In this document: positions 33,232-46,187 of the stretch, in pieces | How the letters are laid out: the number at the start of each line of letters is the position of its first letter | Numbering within the stretch: the stretch's first letter is position 1 | From: Aculops lycopersici | Taxonomy: Eukaryota; Arthropoda; Arachnida; Trombidiformes; Eriophyidae | Assembly (NCBI GenBank): GCA_015350385.1 | Contig: WNKI01000002.1 | Location: forward strand, 424,006-488,005 | Length of the DNA stretch: 64,000 bases | Reading direction: 5' to 3' | Program-made: the position numbers and the translations under genes | Notes under the pieces: generated by a model | What the model was told of the DNA's origin: nothing | The model's input: the letters and a program-made list of their open reading frames with translations, nothing else | The model's database searches: none

Positions 33232-33678
33232 ATGGACACTGGAGCAATGGACATGCTTCAGTCGCCGCCGTGGATGAGGCCCGAGCAACAACGTTGCAAA
33301 CTCGAGCCAACTAGCTGGGCGGACGCTCATGCTAACTCGGCGAGCTCAATCGATCGATCAAATCTAATGAGCTCGGCGCTAGTTGTTACAACTTTCGCCT
33401 TCCTTTCCATAGGCAATATCAGCACGCCAACCGGCCAGTCGACTGGAAACCTTGTAGCCGAGTGCCTTGAATTTACGCTCGAGTCCACTTATTTGACTGC
33501 TGCTGCTGCTGCCTCTATTCTCGGTAACAATCTCGGCAACAAGAAAAAGAACAACGACAACAACAAATTGAACTCAACCAACAAGACTCCAAACCAACTG
33601 GCCACTCGACGAATGGCCCCAAGCGGAAATCGCCGGCTGCGTATCATCTTGCCGGGAGGCAAATTGCCCTCCCGATGA
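33232..33678 (+). CDS. 148-codon open frame, doubtful
   Basis: The frame starts at an ATG (33232) and ends at TGA. It has a mildly hydrophobic stretch near residues 47-60, an alanine run and an Asn/Lys-rich segment, but no recognisable domain or signal peptide. Neighbouring frames overlap it. It may be an exon of an unidentified gene or chance. Confidence 0.15.
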   Translation: MDTGAMDMLQSPPWMRPEQQRCKLEPTSWADAHANSASSIDRSNLMSSALVVTTFAFLSIGNISTPTGQSTGNLVAECLEFTLESTYLTAAAAASILGNNLGNKKKNNDNNKLNSTNKTPNQLATRRMAPSGNRRLRIILPGGKLPSR

Positions 33679-35536
33679 GTCAGCCAATAGGACAGGTGAC
33701 TAGGTGGTGGTAGAGACGCCGGCGCCGCTGCTGGTTTTTATGACAAACAGCGATGACAAACAAACAAAACTTGTGTCGCCTCGTTTCACACTAACTAAAG
33801 AATCGAGCAATTAGTGAGGCGAAAAAGTGGAAACTCGTGATCTAGATCCATATCGCAGCGAGAATTCTTTCTGTTGGCCCGCTAATTTGCCATTCATAGT
33901 TGGGGCAATAAATTTTCAAAATAAAATGAAACAAGATTTATATGCCCAACTCGAATGTGTTGTTTCATGTGGCCCTCAGAAGAGTTTGAGTTTATTTTGC
34001 ATCTCTCGCTTGCCACTCGACTTTTCTCCCCTTGTAGTCCAGTTTAAAGCTTAAAACTAAAGCTAAAACTTGGGCACCGTGTTTTCCGTATGTCGCGTCG
34101 TCGTGGTCGTGAGTTGCCTTGTTAGCATGCACTTCGCGGGCGCAGTCGTCGTTTCTGTCGAGACGAATGGCGTCACTAGCGGCGGCAACAAGAGTAAAGT
34201 AAAATTGTCGTGGCGCGACCCCCGTCGTTGAAACCACGCAAAACCTCGCCAACTATACACTACAGACTGGCTGGCCGACCAAGTTGCAGCCGAGTGGTTG
34301 TGCAGAGTTTGACGCTTAAAAAGCTCGCGAAAAGGAGGAGGACTACGAGTTTAGTGGCAAACAAGCGGCTAACGAGCGGCTTTTCTCTTTCTCCTTCTCT
34401 TTCTCTCTAGCCAGTTAGTTAGCCAGTCATTCGGTTGACTTGGCTCGCGACGTCTCGCGTCAAAAGAGCTCCTCGTTGGAAGCACGCGACACGAGAGCCT
34501 CTCTGTGATTTTGAGGCTCGAGTCTCCTGTTTGCTCGGCGTTATGTTTTGTTGTCATCTCAGCAGCTGAGTTGGCTGCTGCTGTCCCTTCAACTCGCGTT
34601 TCGGCTCCCCCTTTTCTAGCTTCAGTTTGTTGGTTCCGTCGCATCGCCTCAAAACCATGACAGCAACAGAAGCGGCGGCGGTGGCAAAAGCTCGCACTCA
34701 ACTCCATCCAGAGAGCTAATGCCACAGCGCCAGTTTCAATCTTCAGAAAATCTCCAAAAAATCAGCGTTTAGTGCTGCAACGAGGAAGTTAAGGACTACA
34801 ATTCGAAGTGTTAGTGGCAAAAACAATGTTGAGCTCCTCATTGAGCTGCTGGCTGGTGGGCCAAGTGAGCCAAATAGCAATGTCGGCGGCGGCAGCAATA
34901 ACAATAACAAAGGCAACATCAACAAACTGAACTTTACCTGCAGTTTAGGTGATCGAGACGCCGGCTCATCTACTCACTCCTTTTCATTCAATGTCAGGAA
35001 CAACAACAACAGCACAACACTGACCCAAAAGACGAATCCCTCTTGTTAGCGCCACGAGATCGAGACGAAGGCAAGCAGTTTGTTGCCGCTGCTGCTGCTG
35101 CTGCCATTCAATTATCACAAGTGAGCAGCCGCACGAGTGGCGGCGCCCGTTAAGACCAAAGCCATTTGTCTTTTTATTCCTCTTTGGTCTTGCTACTAAG
35201 GGAAGAAAATGCCTAGCTTAGGGCGAATGCAAATCGCCGGCAAAAGCGTCGCTGGTGTAACTTGGAAGAGTAGCCAGGTGGCACTTTAAAAAAGTCCTCC
35301 GAATTTTCCATCACGTTTGGCCCTCACCTAAAGGCGAGCCAATTGGAAATGGATTTGGTGGTGTGTTGTGGTTTTGAGGTGGGCGCCACTCAAGCTCAAG
35401 AGCATGAAAAGCGCAGCTGATGGCCGCGAGTAGCAGTTTGAGGCCAACGGTAGCGGCAAATGACAGCGACGATAAAGACAACCTGCCGGTGCCTATTATT
35501 ACTATCACTCTTACTCTTACTGTTACTGTTACTGTT

Positions 35537-35693
35537 TCTATTACTATTACTATTACTATTACTATTACTATTACTATTACTATTACTATTACTATTACTA
35601 TTACTATTACTATTACTATTACTATTACTATTACTATTACTATTACTATTACTATTACTATTACTATTACTATTACTATTACTATTACTATTA
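35537..35693. repeat. (ATTACT)n hexanucleotide microsatellite, about 26 units
   Basis: An almost perfect array of about 157 bases. It contains no stop in several frames and so produces Ile-Thr, Asn-Ser and poly-Leu pseudo-proteins on both strands. The purity suggests recent expansion. Confidence 0.95.
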
Positions 35694-37243
35694 TCCGCAC
35701 TATCACCATTACGCATGACGCTCGTCTGGCTGGTCTACGGTCGCTCACTCGGTTGGCAAGACGCGCGATTCCCTGAGGCACTGGTGGCTAGGCTTTGGGT
35801 TTGGGTTTGGCGTGGTCTTGGCCGCAGTTACTTGGTCGATAGGGACGAAGGCGGCGGTCGAGGACCAACCACCTACTGCACCCACTGCGACAGGTGAGGG
35901 CGGCGTCGGAGGCAAACAGGTGACAAGCTGGTCTTTAAATTGTGGGTCTCTAACGGATTGGTTGCCGTGGTCGTCTTTTTTCCTCCTCACTACTCCCATG
36001 CTTCTTCAATCGATTCAATGATGCGGCAGACGCGGAAGTGACGGGTCCCGCGGCAAGGAAGGAGAAGAAGACGGCGAGATAGAAAGAATCAAGCTGCTAA
36101 ATGCAGCGCAAAGTCGACAGGCAATCTATTCAATTGGCAATTCTCTTCTCGGTTTCCGCCCTGAGTTGGTCTCATGAGGAGGTGCAAATGGATCGAGGGA
36201 AGGAGAGATACGTTCGCTTCAATTGGCAATCTTCTCTCTCTCTCTCTCTTACTCTCCTACTACCTCTCAACTCTGCCACTTATTTGTTGCCCATTTGAAA
36301 CCTGGCCAGAAAGAGAGAGCCGATCACAGATTGGCGCTAATGACGCGCGCAAACTCCACTCGTCTCTAGAGTTTGAGGCCAAGAGAGCGAAAATGTCATT
36401 GGAAGCATTTTCAGTTTCACTGCACCTCAGATGCTGCCACTGGCCTCATTTCCGGTCAGAAATATCTATTCCGAAGAATAGTTTTCTGTGACCGACACGC
36501 AGAAATTGGGCTCACTAACTAATTAGCTCGCTTGGTTGCACCTAGCTTGGTAATTCACTGCGCAATTCTAATGCTCGATTTCCGGTTTATCTAAAGACTG
36601 ACTTGGAGATTCAGTTTTATTTCTAATTATCAATAAAAATCTAATTAGCCTTACCTTTTACTCGTACGTTGGATTGCGATCAAACTTGAAGGAGAAGGTG
36701 AAAATGCTTTTTGCTTTCACAAAGTAACAAGTCTTTCCAGTCGAATTATATTATTCACTTCCGCTTCCGCGTAGAAGATATCGTTCGTTGCTGATATTGA
36801 TGCGATGGCCGACCCCTTGATTCAATCAAGAAATTTGATGCTTGAGCTTAGTTATGTTGAATTCACTAAATTCAGCTAACTATTTAACAGTTGAAACTTC
36901 CGCTAATCTTTCTTCGTCAAGATTTACTATAAAACTAACTGAAATTAAACTTGAACTTGTGGTCCACTTTGTTCATGTTGCATCTATAGCATTCAAGCAA
37001 CAATAGCATCGATCAAGGGTAACTAGTCAACTTGCTTTGTGTTGTTGCCGTAGCTTGATACTAATAGACTGGATAGAATCAAATGGCGCAACGAGCCGAA
37101 GGGTCGCTTGAAAGTGGAAGTCCAACGCAACGTTGTGATCGTGGTCGTGGTTGTCGGCAAAGAGCGTTAGTTGCGCAGTCGCACTTTGCTTTATTCAAAG
37201 CGCAAATGCCACCTCCTCTCGTCTCGTCTCGTCTCTGTTCCAG

Positions 37244-37303
37244 CACCATCGCCATCGCCATCGCCATCGCCATCGCCATCGCCATCGCCATCGCCATCGC
37301 CAT
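37244..37303. repeat. (CCATCG)n hexanucleotide microsatellite, about 10 units
   Basis: A pure array of about 60 bases, giving Ala-Ile or His-Arg repeats on + and Met-Ala on -. It lies within frames of otherwise unconvincing composition. Confidence 0.95.
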
Positions 37304-37632
37304 TACTATTGCCGTTGCTGTTGCACTAGCGGCCATACGTAATGCACTTTGCAGTAGAGACAACGATGACACAAACGCCGAGGCCGACGCCAACTACAAC
37401 TGCCACGTGACAAGACAACGACAGCAACAGCGACCGCGACGACTACCTCGACAGGTGAGCTTTGCGCGATTTTCTCCGACTACAGGGCGCGCCCCTTGTG
37501 CTCAACTTGCTTGCCAGCTCTCACGAGTTTCGTGGTTAACTTGACGCCACCTGGCGACCGTTTGCGAGCAGCGAGGACAGACAAAATGGGCGAAAATTCC
37601 GCCTCCTCCTCCTCCTCCTATTCGTTTTCAAG

Positions 37633-37675
37633 CGGCGACTAGCTTTTAGTGCGTGAGTTAGCAAGCTAGTCGCCG
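37633..37675. other. 13-bp perfect stem, 17-base loop inverted repeat
   Basis: Arms at 37633-37645 and 37663-37675 are exact reverse complements. It is one of several short hairpins in this gene-poor part. Confidence 0.45.
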
Positions 37676-38572
37676 AAGCAGAGGGAAACAAGAAGCTTCC
37701 CGTTTCGTCCAAACAACGGAGGCATGTGAACTTGAACTTGGTGCGATTGGACGGCAGAGGCAGTGACAATGGCAATGACCACCGCAACCACGACCACGAC
37801 GATCAAGCCGCCGCCGGCAACAGACGAGAGGTAGTTTAATTTGATTAAACTCATAATTACCGTCCACTTTGAATGTAAATCAATCGATACGTTCGCTCGC
37901 TTCAAGTGGGCAAAGTTACTTTAACTGATACAAATTTGCCATTTATGTTGCAATATAAGCATAAGTTTAGCGGCTGGCCGACCAACAAAACAGGCAACCT
38001 CAACGCACGCAAGTGATTGGATTCAGTGGAAAAAATATTGCGGCTTGTTGTGGGTGGCGCAGCGCATAGCGACGCCTCGCCGCTAGGTGCTCGCATCAAT
38101 GTAACACGCGCATCGCGCAAAAGGGAGATGGAGTAGAATTGAATATCGACTCTTCTACATAGAATTGATGTGCATTTAAATCCGTTACTTTCTCCTGTTC
38201 GCTTTGGCCCCCGCCACTCGATTGCATCGGAAATCCATCGATTGCTTATGGCAAAACCCGAATCGACTGGCCGGCAGAGCGAAGATGAATTGCAACATTC
38301 AAGGCGAAAAATTATGGGCGTTGCGCTCGCTCAATTCAGCCTCCAAATTGAGTTAAACCCACCGGCCAAATGGGCGACGAAATGAGGGGAGTTGGCGTTG
38401 CCTCGATTTGCACTCAAGTGCGAGTTGAGGTCACCCAGTTGGGTTTGCGCCGTTACCCGAAAGCGACTTGTTGGATCACTTAGCAGTGGGCCACACTTAC
38501 CAAGCCACACCATGCAGCCTTGCAAACACACATACACACACACGTACACACAAATTAGACTGCTCAACTCAC

Positions 38573-41500
38573 CTGACCATGAATCCCCTCTCCTTTGTTG
38601 TCCTTTGCTTGGATTATGCCAGCTCAAGTCTCGCCGGTGCTCACGATTACAATGGCGCCGGCAGCAGCAGCAGCAGCAAACCGTCACGAGCTCAACTTTC
38701 TCCATCTGGCCACCGGCTGGCCGCCACTCGTCAACGTGACAAAATATCAGTCTCTCGTCTGCAAGGATGTCATTGTTGCTATCGATGTTGTTGTTGTTGT
38801 TACTGTTTGCTAGACAAGCGTTGGCCAGATTTGCATCGCCACTTGAGCTCACGAAACACGAAGACGTCGTTGCTGCCACCGCTCCCAATGCTGACGAGAC
38901 CAAACTAGCCTTCTTGCCCGAATCTCTTTTGTCACCCGAATCCCGAGCCACGCCCACGCCAATCGAAAACTCAAGCCCTTCTCCAAGCGAATGGTTTGCG
39001 GTGCTGCTGTCCTGCTGCCGTGGCTCGTGTTTGCCGCTGGCAAATACTAGATCGAGCTCTCGTTTTTGGATGAGGCCGGCGAATCTGTTTTCGTCGTGGA
39101 CGTCGTTGTCATGGTTGAGACGTCGATAGTGGTGGCGCCTAACTCGCTTAGCACCTCGAGTTTGTTGGTGACCACTGCGGCGGCGGCGGTGGCGTCGGCG
39201 TCGGCCGTTGGCCAGATTCGTTTGTATACTGTTCAAGATGAGCAGTTTACGTATGGCGAGAGGATTTGCTGATGCTGCTGCCGCTTTCTGCTCATTAGTG
39301 TAATTGGTGGCAATATTATCATCGTCAGCTCGGCCACCACTACCACCATTTGCTATTGCGAGATCGGATGTCAACGGTCGAGTTTCTTTGGTTGCTGCCG
39401 CTGCCATTGCTGTTTCCATTGCCACTGCAGCAGAAGCGGAAGCAGAATTGATGGTCGCTAGAGTTGCTTCATTTGACTGCGCCCAGTTACCCCGGGACAA
39501 ACCCAAATTGATGAGAGAGTTGGCTGCAGACTCCAACTCCGCTAAACTCGACTCGCCGCCTAGCTTGATGTTGTTGTTGCTCTTGTTGTCCAGAGGCAAG
39601 CGGACGCCATAGGAATCAATCTGATCCACCAATCGACTTCCGGTTCCCGGTAAGTCGGCCAAGTCCATTGTTCGCTTAGTTCCATTCGAGGTAGTCGTCC
39701 GTCGAATTGAGTGGCCAAAAGTTGGCAGTTCACGACTTTCGACCAACGACATCGACGACGATGGATGATAATAATCGATTCTTTCACCTCCCATTGACTT
39801 GACGTGGTCGTTGCCATGTTGTTGGCCCTGAAGGAATCGCTTGCTTAGCCGCTCGTCGTCGTCCACTGAACTCTTCCCACCAGCGACTTCAATGGCAGCC
39901 AAAGATCCAGCCAATCGATATCCACCGCTGTTGCCTCCTCCTTCTATTCCCTCACTTGATCCACTTCCGGCCAGCGGCCAGCGCGGCAAGATTGTTTCTC
40001 GCTCCGTTGGACCACTGAATCCCAAGTTGCCGATGCCCTTTTTAGCCACCGCTCCATTCGAACCATCAGCTTCCTGTCTTAATTCGGTGGAATAAGCTAG
40101 ATCCGCCGGCCATTGGAGGCCCAACTCTTCCTCTCTTCCGTGGTGTTGCTGGTTATTGTCGTCTATTTGCGTAGCTGCTGCCAGGAGAATGAGAGGGGCA
40201 GTCGACTTACCGCTGCTCACTTGCTCGTATCCCTGGCGGGTGATGGCGACAGCGGCAATACCAACTTGACTACCAATGATCACTAAGGAGTCGATGGCTC
40301 GCCAAATCACCACTTTGATGAGCATACTTAATTGGGCCAGAGAGTTGCGAAGAATCATCATTTGGGCATTTAGTCGCCAATGATGATGATGACTGCTACG
40401 AGAACGCTCATTAGAATCGCAGATTTGCTTGTGGCAGTTGTGGGTGTTGCTCTTTCCATAAGGAGGAGCAAAAACACTGAGATTAGCGGTGCCAAGGGCG
40501 AGTTTAGTCACCGGCAAGTGTGACGACGGACTAGTGCCAACGTGATTACCACAGAATGCGAGCAGCGACGACGGTCGCCCAGCGACGCTACTTGACTTTG
40601 CGAACCCAACTTCCGGTTGCATTATCACGGGCAAACTGGACGCTGCTCTTGTTTTATTCTCATATCTTTTGCTTGGACGATTCATCATCATCTTTGTATC
40701 ATAATCACGTCGTCGCCGAGCTTGTTGCCGTCGCGGCGGTGACAGTAGTCTGCCTCCTCGTTCTAGTGAGCCACCACCAACACTAGTCACTGGATTCAGT
40801 TCGTCCGCCGGAAGTTGCGCCAGTCTCCCGAGCTCAGCCATCGACTGTCTGCCTGGCACCAACCTTGAATCCGCAACGCAAGCCACGGCACCACTACTAC
40901 TAAGGGTCGCCGAATTGCTGCTGCCCCCACAACTCATATCCGGCGCCGGTTGGCAAAACCAACCGGTACTTCCGCTCAGTTGTTGATGTTGCCCAGGCTC
41001 CTTTCTTTCCTTCTGTATGATTGCTCTTGAGCTAACTGTAGTGGCGAATCTCCTCAGCAAGTGTCGAGTTTCTTTGGAATCCAGGTCTTGCAATTTGGCA
41101 CCAAGAAGCAGTTTAGGTTGCAACTGCCGCAGGACTGTGACTTGAATAATCTCATAACTTTGTTCTGTTCCTGCAGGAATGATCGTCACGTGGCAGCCGC
41201 TGCATTTGCGCCTCTCAGTGCCCCCACCGATCCTGTTGGCCGCGGATGATTCGTTGCCGCCGGCGCCAACACCACCATTGACACCAACGACAGAGACAGA
41301 GACAACAACTAAGACTCGCTGCTCGTTCGGTTTCCTGTCGAGCAATTGGTTTGCTCCCGTACAGAGCAGTCGCCGCCAGAACGGTCTTGCCAAAATCTCA
41401 GAGGCCTCCGCTGGCTTGGCGCGATAATTGCGAAACCACCAGCCAAACTGCAAAGAAACCACTGCGTCCTCGGCTTCTAATGGCAACTGCCACTTCCTTT

Positions 41501-42669
41501 CTTTCGCTCCTCGCCTTGGCCTGGCGCTGCAATTTTGATCCGCAACTCGCCGGTCGCATCTCCAACCGCAGAGCTCCTCCAGTTTTGGTCCCAAAGCCGA
41601 CAACTGAACGATGCTACTCAGCTGCTCATCCCCAAGCGCAATCTTCTCAAATTGCTTTGTTCCAAGCTCGAAGACACCAACCACTTGGCAGTGCAACTCC
41701 TCGGTGTCGCTGCTATTACCGGCTGAGCAGCGGACGGAAGCAAATTGTCGCGCCGCTTGTATCACTTTGACATTGCCTCCGCTCGCTGGCGCTGGCTCTT
41801 CTCGTTGGTCTTGCCAATTTTCTTGCCACTTTCGCTTCTGTTCCACTGAAAGGGGCAGCCATTCAAACCAAAACTCTGCTTTCAACGACTCAAATTCAAC
41901 GACTAAACTCTTTGGCTGCAAAGACGAGCAATTCAAGTTTGCGACGTGAACTTCGCTTGCAAGATGCCACTGGCCTTTAGTAAAGCAGTAGCAATATAAA
42001 GTGAGAATCGGATATCTCTGCTGCAGTTGGAGTTGAAGTTCCAGTGGATGTTCATGTTGTTTTAGCCTCCAGGTTGCGAGCGGAAGTGGAATTGGCAAAG
42101 ACAAAGCCGTCAAAATGAGCGATGAGTCATCAGAGGCTATGGTGCTAGTGGTGGTCTTGGTGGCAGTGCCTTGCCAACTCCTCAGTTTCTCCTTCACTTC
42201 GATTCTCGCTTTTCTGCAGCTACTTTTGCTGGTGCTACTGCTGCTGCTCTTAGTAAGATTCCGCTGGGATCTTAATTTCGTCTTGCCCCTCGACATCCGC
42301 GAGTTTGCTTTAAAGAGCGACGACGGCGACGCTAAAATACGCGCAGACCACGACGACAAGCTAGAGGATGAATCGTCATTAAATTGTGAGCAAAATTCAT
42401 ATCTCGCTCGCGCTGCTGACAAGATTTTGCTTGATAACGGAAGCAAATCTAAGCCAACTGCTTGCTGCGATAAATTGGAGCAAATTTTTCTTTCGCTTGC
42501 CTGATAAGTTGCTTCTTTTAGTGCTAGTGGTAGTGTTCCGATGCACCAGCTCATTGCGCGACTTCCGCTTCCTCGGCATGCTCTTATCCATCCGACCGAC
42601 TCTCGTTCCTCTCCCCCCTCATCCTTTGCTTTTGATTCTGCTTCAAAGTTTTGAGCTTTTGACATCCAA
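38573..42669 (-). CDS. Large unidentified protein, second exon (about 1,365 codons)
   Basis: The minus-strand frame is open for 4.3 kb without a stop, far beyond chance at about 50% GC. An acceptor with a long pyrimidine tract and CACTTAG fixes the 5' edge at 42669, and a strong CAG|GTGAGT donor ends the exon at 38573 in phase 1; the frame beyond it has low-complexity, intron-like content. The translation is S/R/A/G-rich with scattered cysteines, a globular-looking first third (residues about 200-560 of the exon), a hydrophobic stretch near exon residues 765-800, and many dibasic or polybasic sites (an RRRRHRRRR run near 39200-39170), as in secreted precursors cut by furin. No family was recognised. 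It could be the pro-region of a secreted ligand whose last exon lies further downstream, but that is speculation. A possible internal donor (CAGCG|GTAAGT near 40207) allows other splice forms. Confidence 0.5.
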
Positions 42670-43664
42670 CTAAGTGTTTGTCAGTGAGAGAGAAAAAGAG
42701 AAAGCGATTAGTTAGTTTGGGAGTGGAAATCAATTAGTCAATAGATCGCGCACTGAAGTTGTTTTAGTTTGCACGAAGTTAGTCGAGCATACAGAGATTT
42801 TCGAATTCGGTGCTGAATGCAAATCTGGCCAAGTGGTGCGTTTTTCTCGGCCTCTAGCCTCTCGCTCGCATTATGTATATGTGTAGTAACTCGCCACAGA
42901 GATAAACCGCCGATCTGATTGTGAGACTGAGAGAGTGAGAGGGCGAGAGCAAGTTGGCAAAACGCACAAGTTGACACAACAACAAGAAACCAGTTCGCAG
43001 GTACTCTCATTCAATAAACACGTAACTCTCTGGTCTGGCCAACTCGGCAACCGACGAGCAAACGGAAGTTTCAAAGTCAAGTGGGCGGCTTTCAATATGC
43101 TAATGAGATTTCCAAAACAGTGGTGGTTGCCGCCGTTGGTTGGAAGTGGAAGTATTAGTGGCAGTAATACTCGTGCCAAGAGTGCGAGTTTTTCTAGCAC
43201 ATTTGCACTCACTCCAGGAGAATGCCACTTGTATCCTCTCCAAGTAGTAGTGGCTGTGTTTGTAAGTGCGAGTTTGTGTTGATACATCGAGAGATTGAAA
43301 GTCTCTCGTGCCCATTATACTCCAACCGGAGTTAGAGCGAGAAAGAGCAAGATCACCAAGAAATTGGCAAACAATACGAGGAAGCAGGAGGAAACTTGAG
43401 TGGCTGTCTGGTGGAGTGGTGCCGGCGGCCATTGTGTTACGCAACCTGCCGGTAGGAGGTGCACCGGCGCGCAACGACCAATCAAAAGGCGAGCCAGATG
43501 AATCGGCCAAGTCGTTTTTTCTTTCTCAACTCTGGCAAGCTAGCTAGCCAGTTGGCGAAGATGTCTACGTGATTCGTTTCGTTTTGCTCCCCCTTTCTGT
43601 GTTCACTTGATTCGGAAGCGATTGTACGCGAGTCCAGTTTAGACGAGTTAGGCCAACAACTTAC

Positions 43665-44587
43665 CTTATTGTTCCGGGTACTAGTGGTCTTGGTCTCGTT
43701 GTTACCTCTTCTGCTTTAGTTGTTTTTGTTGTTGTTGGTGGTGGTGTTGCGATCGACGGCAGCGATGATGGCGACGGCGGCGGCCGGCCAGGTGGAGGCG
43801 ATACGAGCGGAAGTGCGAGGAGTTGCAGTAGGAGCAGTAGCGATGTGCCAGTGAGCCAAGTGGTCGACCAGCTATAGTGGTGGCGCGGCCGCAGCAGCGG
43901 CCTCTTTGGTCGATGCTCACCTGAATCAACTGGACGGTCTCGCTGCTGGCCACGAGCCGCAGTGCAAGTTGAGGCTGAGTTTCCAGCCACCTTGGGCTCC
44001 GTGGCGGCGGCGGCGGCACAGTTGAATAATTCTAAATGGAGCAAGATTGACGAGGTGACTGGGCCACTGGATGACGCTTGCGCCCTTCGCTGCTGGCCCT
44101 CTCCCAACTTCCTTTGGGCCGGATGAGAGTCTAACGCTTGCATTGGTCTCATTGGGCTACTGCGGTACTTTGTGCCCGAGAGGCCCGCAGTGGTCGACCT
44201 GCAGGTTGATTTGAGATCACCGTGTTCGTCGTCGTCATCGTCGCAGCGAGGAATGCCAGGCGACGCCAGTTGCTGTCGGGGGTTAGCGAGGCGGCAGGTG
44301 TAACAACTGATGCGATCCAATTGGCCGAATCTCTGAGTAGCGCCGTCTCTGGTTCCAATGACGCAATCACATATAAGTGGAGGGTGGCTCGGATTATGAT
44401 TGCTAGCCCAACTTCCGGTTGCCACCGCCGCCTCCTTTTCCTCCTCGACGAGCTGGTTGTCGTCTGCGTCTTGGACGAGGACGACGTCGTCGTCGTCGTC
44501 GTCGTATTCGACGCTAGTGTTGGCAGCGGCAACTCGTAGGGAGCCATTGAAGCCGCGACCGCTACTTCTACCTGTCGACCTGGACAT
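43665..44587 (-). CDS. Large unidentified protein, probable first coding exon
   Basis: A 307-codon frame from an ATG at 44587 ends at an AAG|GTAAGT donor in phase 2, which fits the phase of the following 42669-38573 exon exactly. The N-terminal half is polar with poly-Asp runs and a cysteine cluster (ISCYTC near residue 94). Residues about 246-265 are hydrophobic (SLLLLLQLLALPLVS), followed by a Pro/Thr-rich stretch, so the protein may be membrane-bound with a long N-terminal part, or the real start could be elsewhere. A second good donor (CAG|GTGAGC near 43920) lies inside this exon. Function unknown. Confidence 0.4.
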
Positions 44588-46003
44588 TGAAGGCTAAGAT
44601 TACATTTGCAACTGCCAAGAATGTTGTTGTATATAATCTATCTCCGCGAGTGCAACTCCTCATTCGATAGTTTGTTGAGGCAGAAGTTCAAATTATCCTG
44701 GCCATTAAACTATCCTAGAAGTCTAGTTCCATTTAATATTTTACCCCAACCGGAAATATGTCGGCTATCTTGTCTAGTCGTATTGGTAGTTGTAGTCGTG
44801 GTTTTTTAGCTTCAGCTGATTCAACCACTAGACAAATTTTCTTAGTTGCGCCCCTTAGTTGTCAATTTGAGTTAGTGTGTCGACCATTTATCTTCGATGG
44901 CTAGGTTTTAGGTTTTGGGTGCTACATTGGCCTGCAGTTTACTTTGAGATTGTCGTTATCATTTTCGGGGTTGCATAACCTGAATTTGTTGGCAAAGGAG
45001 TATTAGGGTGGAATGGATTTGTCGTTAATTGAGTTGCTTGGAGTATAGTCTTAGTTTTCACTTCCGGTGGTAGGCTCTTCTTGTAGGCCACTCCGCTACA
45101 TAGAGTCATTGTTTGGTTAGCGCCCATTAATGCGGTTAGACCGTCAAAAGGTTTGGTCACCTAAGTTATATCGTCGATCATATCGCCGGACAACAAGGCA
45201 CATCAAATTTTCTCGGCTACAGCTACTACTAACAAAGTTGGGTGACAAATCTCACGTCTCATGGATGAGAAATGGAATGATCTACAAACTCAAACAGCAA
45301 CTCTACGATCATGATCACCAAACTAGCAAGTAACCAGAGACAAGCAGAGACTCAATCCTGTGACTCGCCACTACCACTAACAACACCACTGATCACTCGG
45401 AATACTGTAGAGGTCGTCAGATTAGTCGACAGGGAGAAATCTCGGTGGTTAGCGGTAAAAGAAAGAGAGGGATGGACGCGCGAAAGTTGGAGACACTCCA
45501 TTAATCATCCACTCGAATCGAAGGGAGAGAGAGAGACTCTACTATCTGACCGAGAGTTATTCTGTTTGCCACTTCCTTTGCAGCGGTGAAACTTGCGAGC
45601 TCGCAAAATATAACAAACAAGCCGCAGAAAACACAATGAGCTAGAGAGAGGGAGAGAGGGACAAGCTTCCAACTCTCTGTTGCCGGAAGTGCCATTGTGT
45701 CGCCCATGAGTGGCCTAGTGAGTTGTGCAGGTGGTTGCCTGGTTCTGCTCGTGTTGTTGGTGGTGGCGGTTGTGGTAGTGGATGTTTGTCTTTGTGTGTG
45801 AAGTAAAATTTGGGAACGAGTGAAGAGTTTCAACGTTGGCCAAGTTGGTTAGCTTCCTAGCTCGGCGCCCAAACTCCATCTAGCGGCGAGGCTCTTAGAT
45901 TAGTCTTGGCAAATTCCTAATGATAGCATTCTCTCACTCTCTCCACTGCCAAGTGGTGGAGCTGTAAGCCGGTTGGGTCTCAGTTTCGCGAAAGAAGGAG
46001 GAA

Positions 46004-46187
46004 TTAATAACTAGAGTTGGACGAAGCGACGTAACTAACTAGTCGCAGTGCGTCAGGATAAATTTTCACCAGCTCGCCGATTGATTTATGAATACCAGCT
46101 CCTGATGAGACGAGCGCTAGTCTAGGTTTTCTGTCAATGTTAGTGGCAACATCGAGACTCTGAAACATCATCAGAGCGACTGTCTCA
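46004..46187 (-). CDS. Possible terminal exon of an unidentified gene
   Basis: A pyrimidine-rich acceptor ending in GTTCAG precedes 46187. The frame from there runs 60 codons to TAA at 46004 with a natural-looking composition: hydrophobic strands, a glycine-containing SSGAGIHKS turn and a final amphipathic segment. No upstream exon was identified and the family is not recognised. It may be a relic. Confidence 0.2.

Larger units (their letters stand above)
24714..38572. other. Gene-poor, repeat-rich stretch
   Basis: I find no gene here that I can support strongly. The sequence is built of purine/pyrimidine tracts, CAG/CGA/GTC triplet runs and repeated CAGC or CAGT units. It holds several short perfect inverted repeats (26552-26602, near 27563-27595, 28616-28637, 37633-37675). 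Plus-strand splice-donor-like sites (near 25133, 35897 and 37456) and minus-strand ones exist, so it may be introns and untranslated exons of flanking genes, including missing 5' exons of the 5-HT7-like gene or missing 3' exons of the large minus-strand gene. Confidence 0.4.

Noticed and set aside
35311..35897. Long frames on both strands encoding Asn-Ser, Ile-Thr and poly-Leu repeats
   Set aside because: They are the ATTACT microsatellite read in different frames, with no unique coding sequence.
37083..37544. 153-codon + strand frame with an ATG start
   Set aside because: Its centre is the CCATCG microsatellite, and the flanks have no recognisable domain.
39240..39330. Segment of the large minus-strand frame resembling a DH31/calcitonin-like core (LGLSRG; actual position nearer 39480-39510)
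   Set aside because: Only six residues agree, and the amidated Gly-Pro end and flanking dibasic sites needed for that peptide are missing.
38573..44587. Idea that the large minus-strand protein is a TGF-beta family precursor
   Set aside because: Some pro-region-like hydrophobic patterning was seen, but no cystine-knot exon was found on the minus strand downstream.
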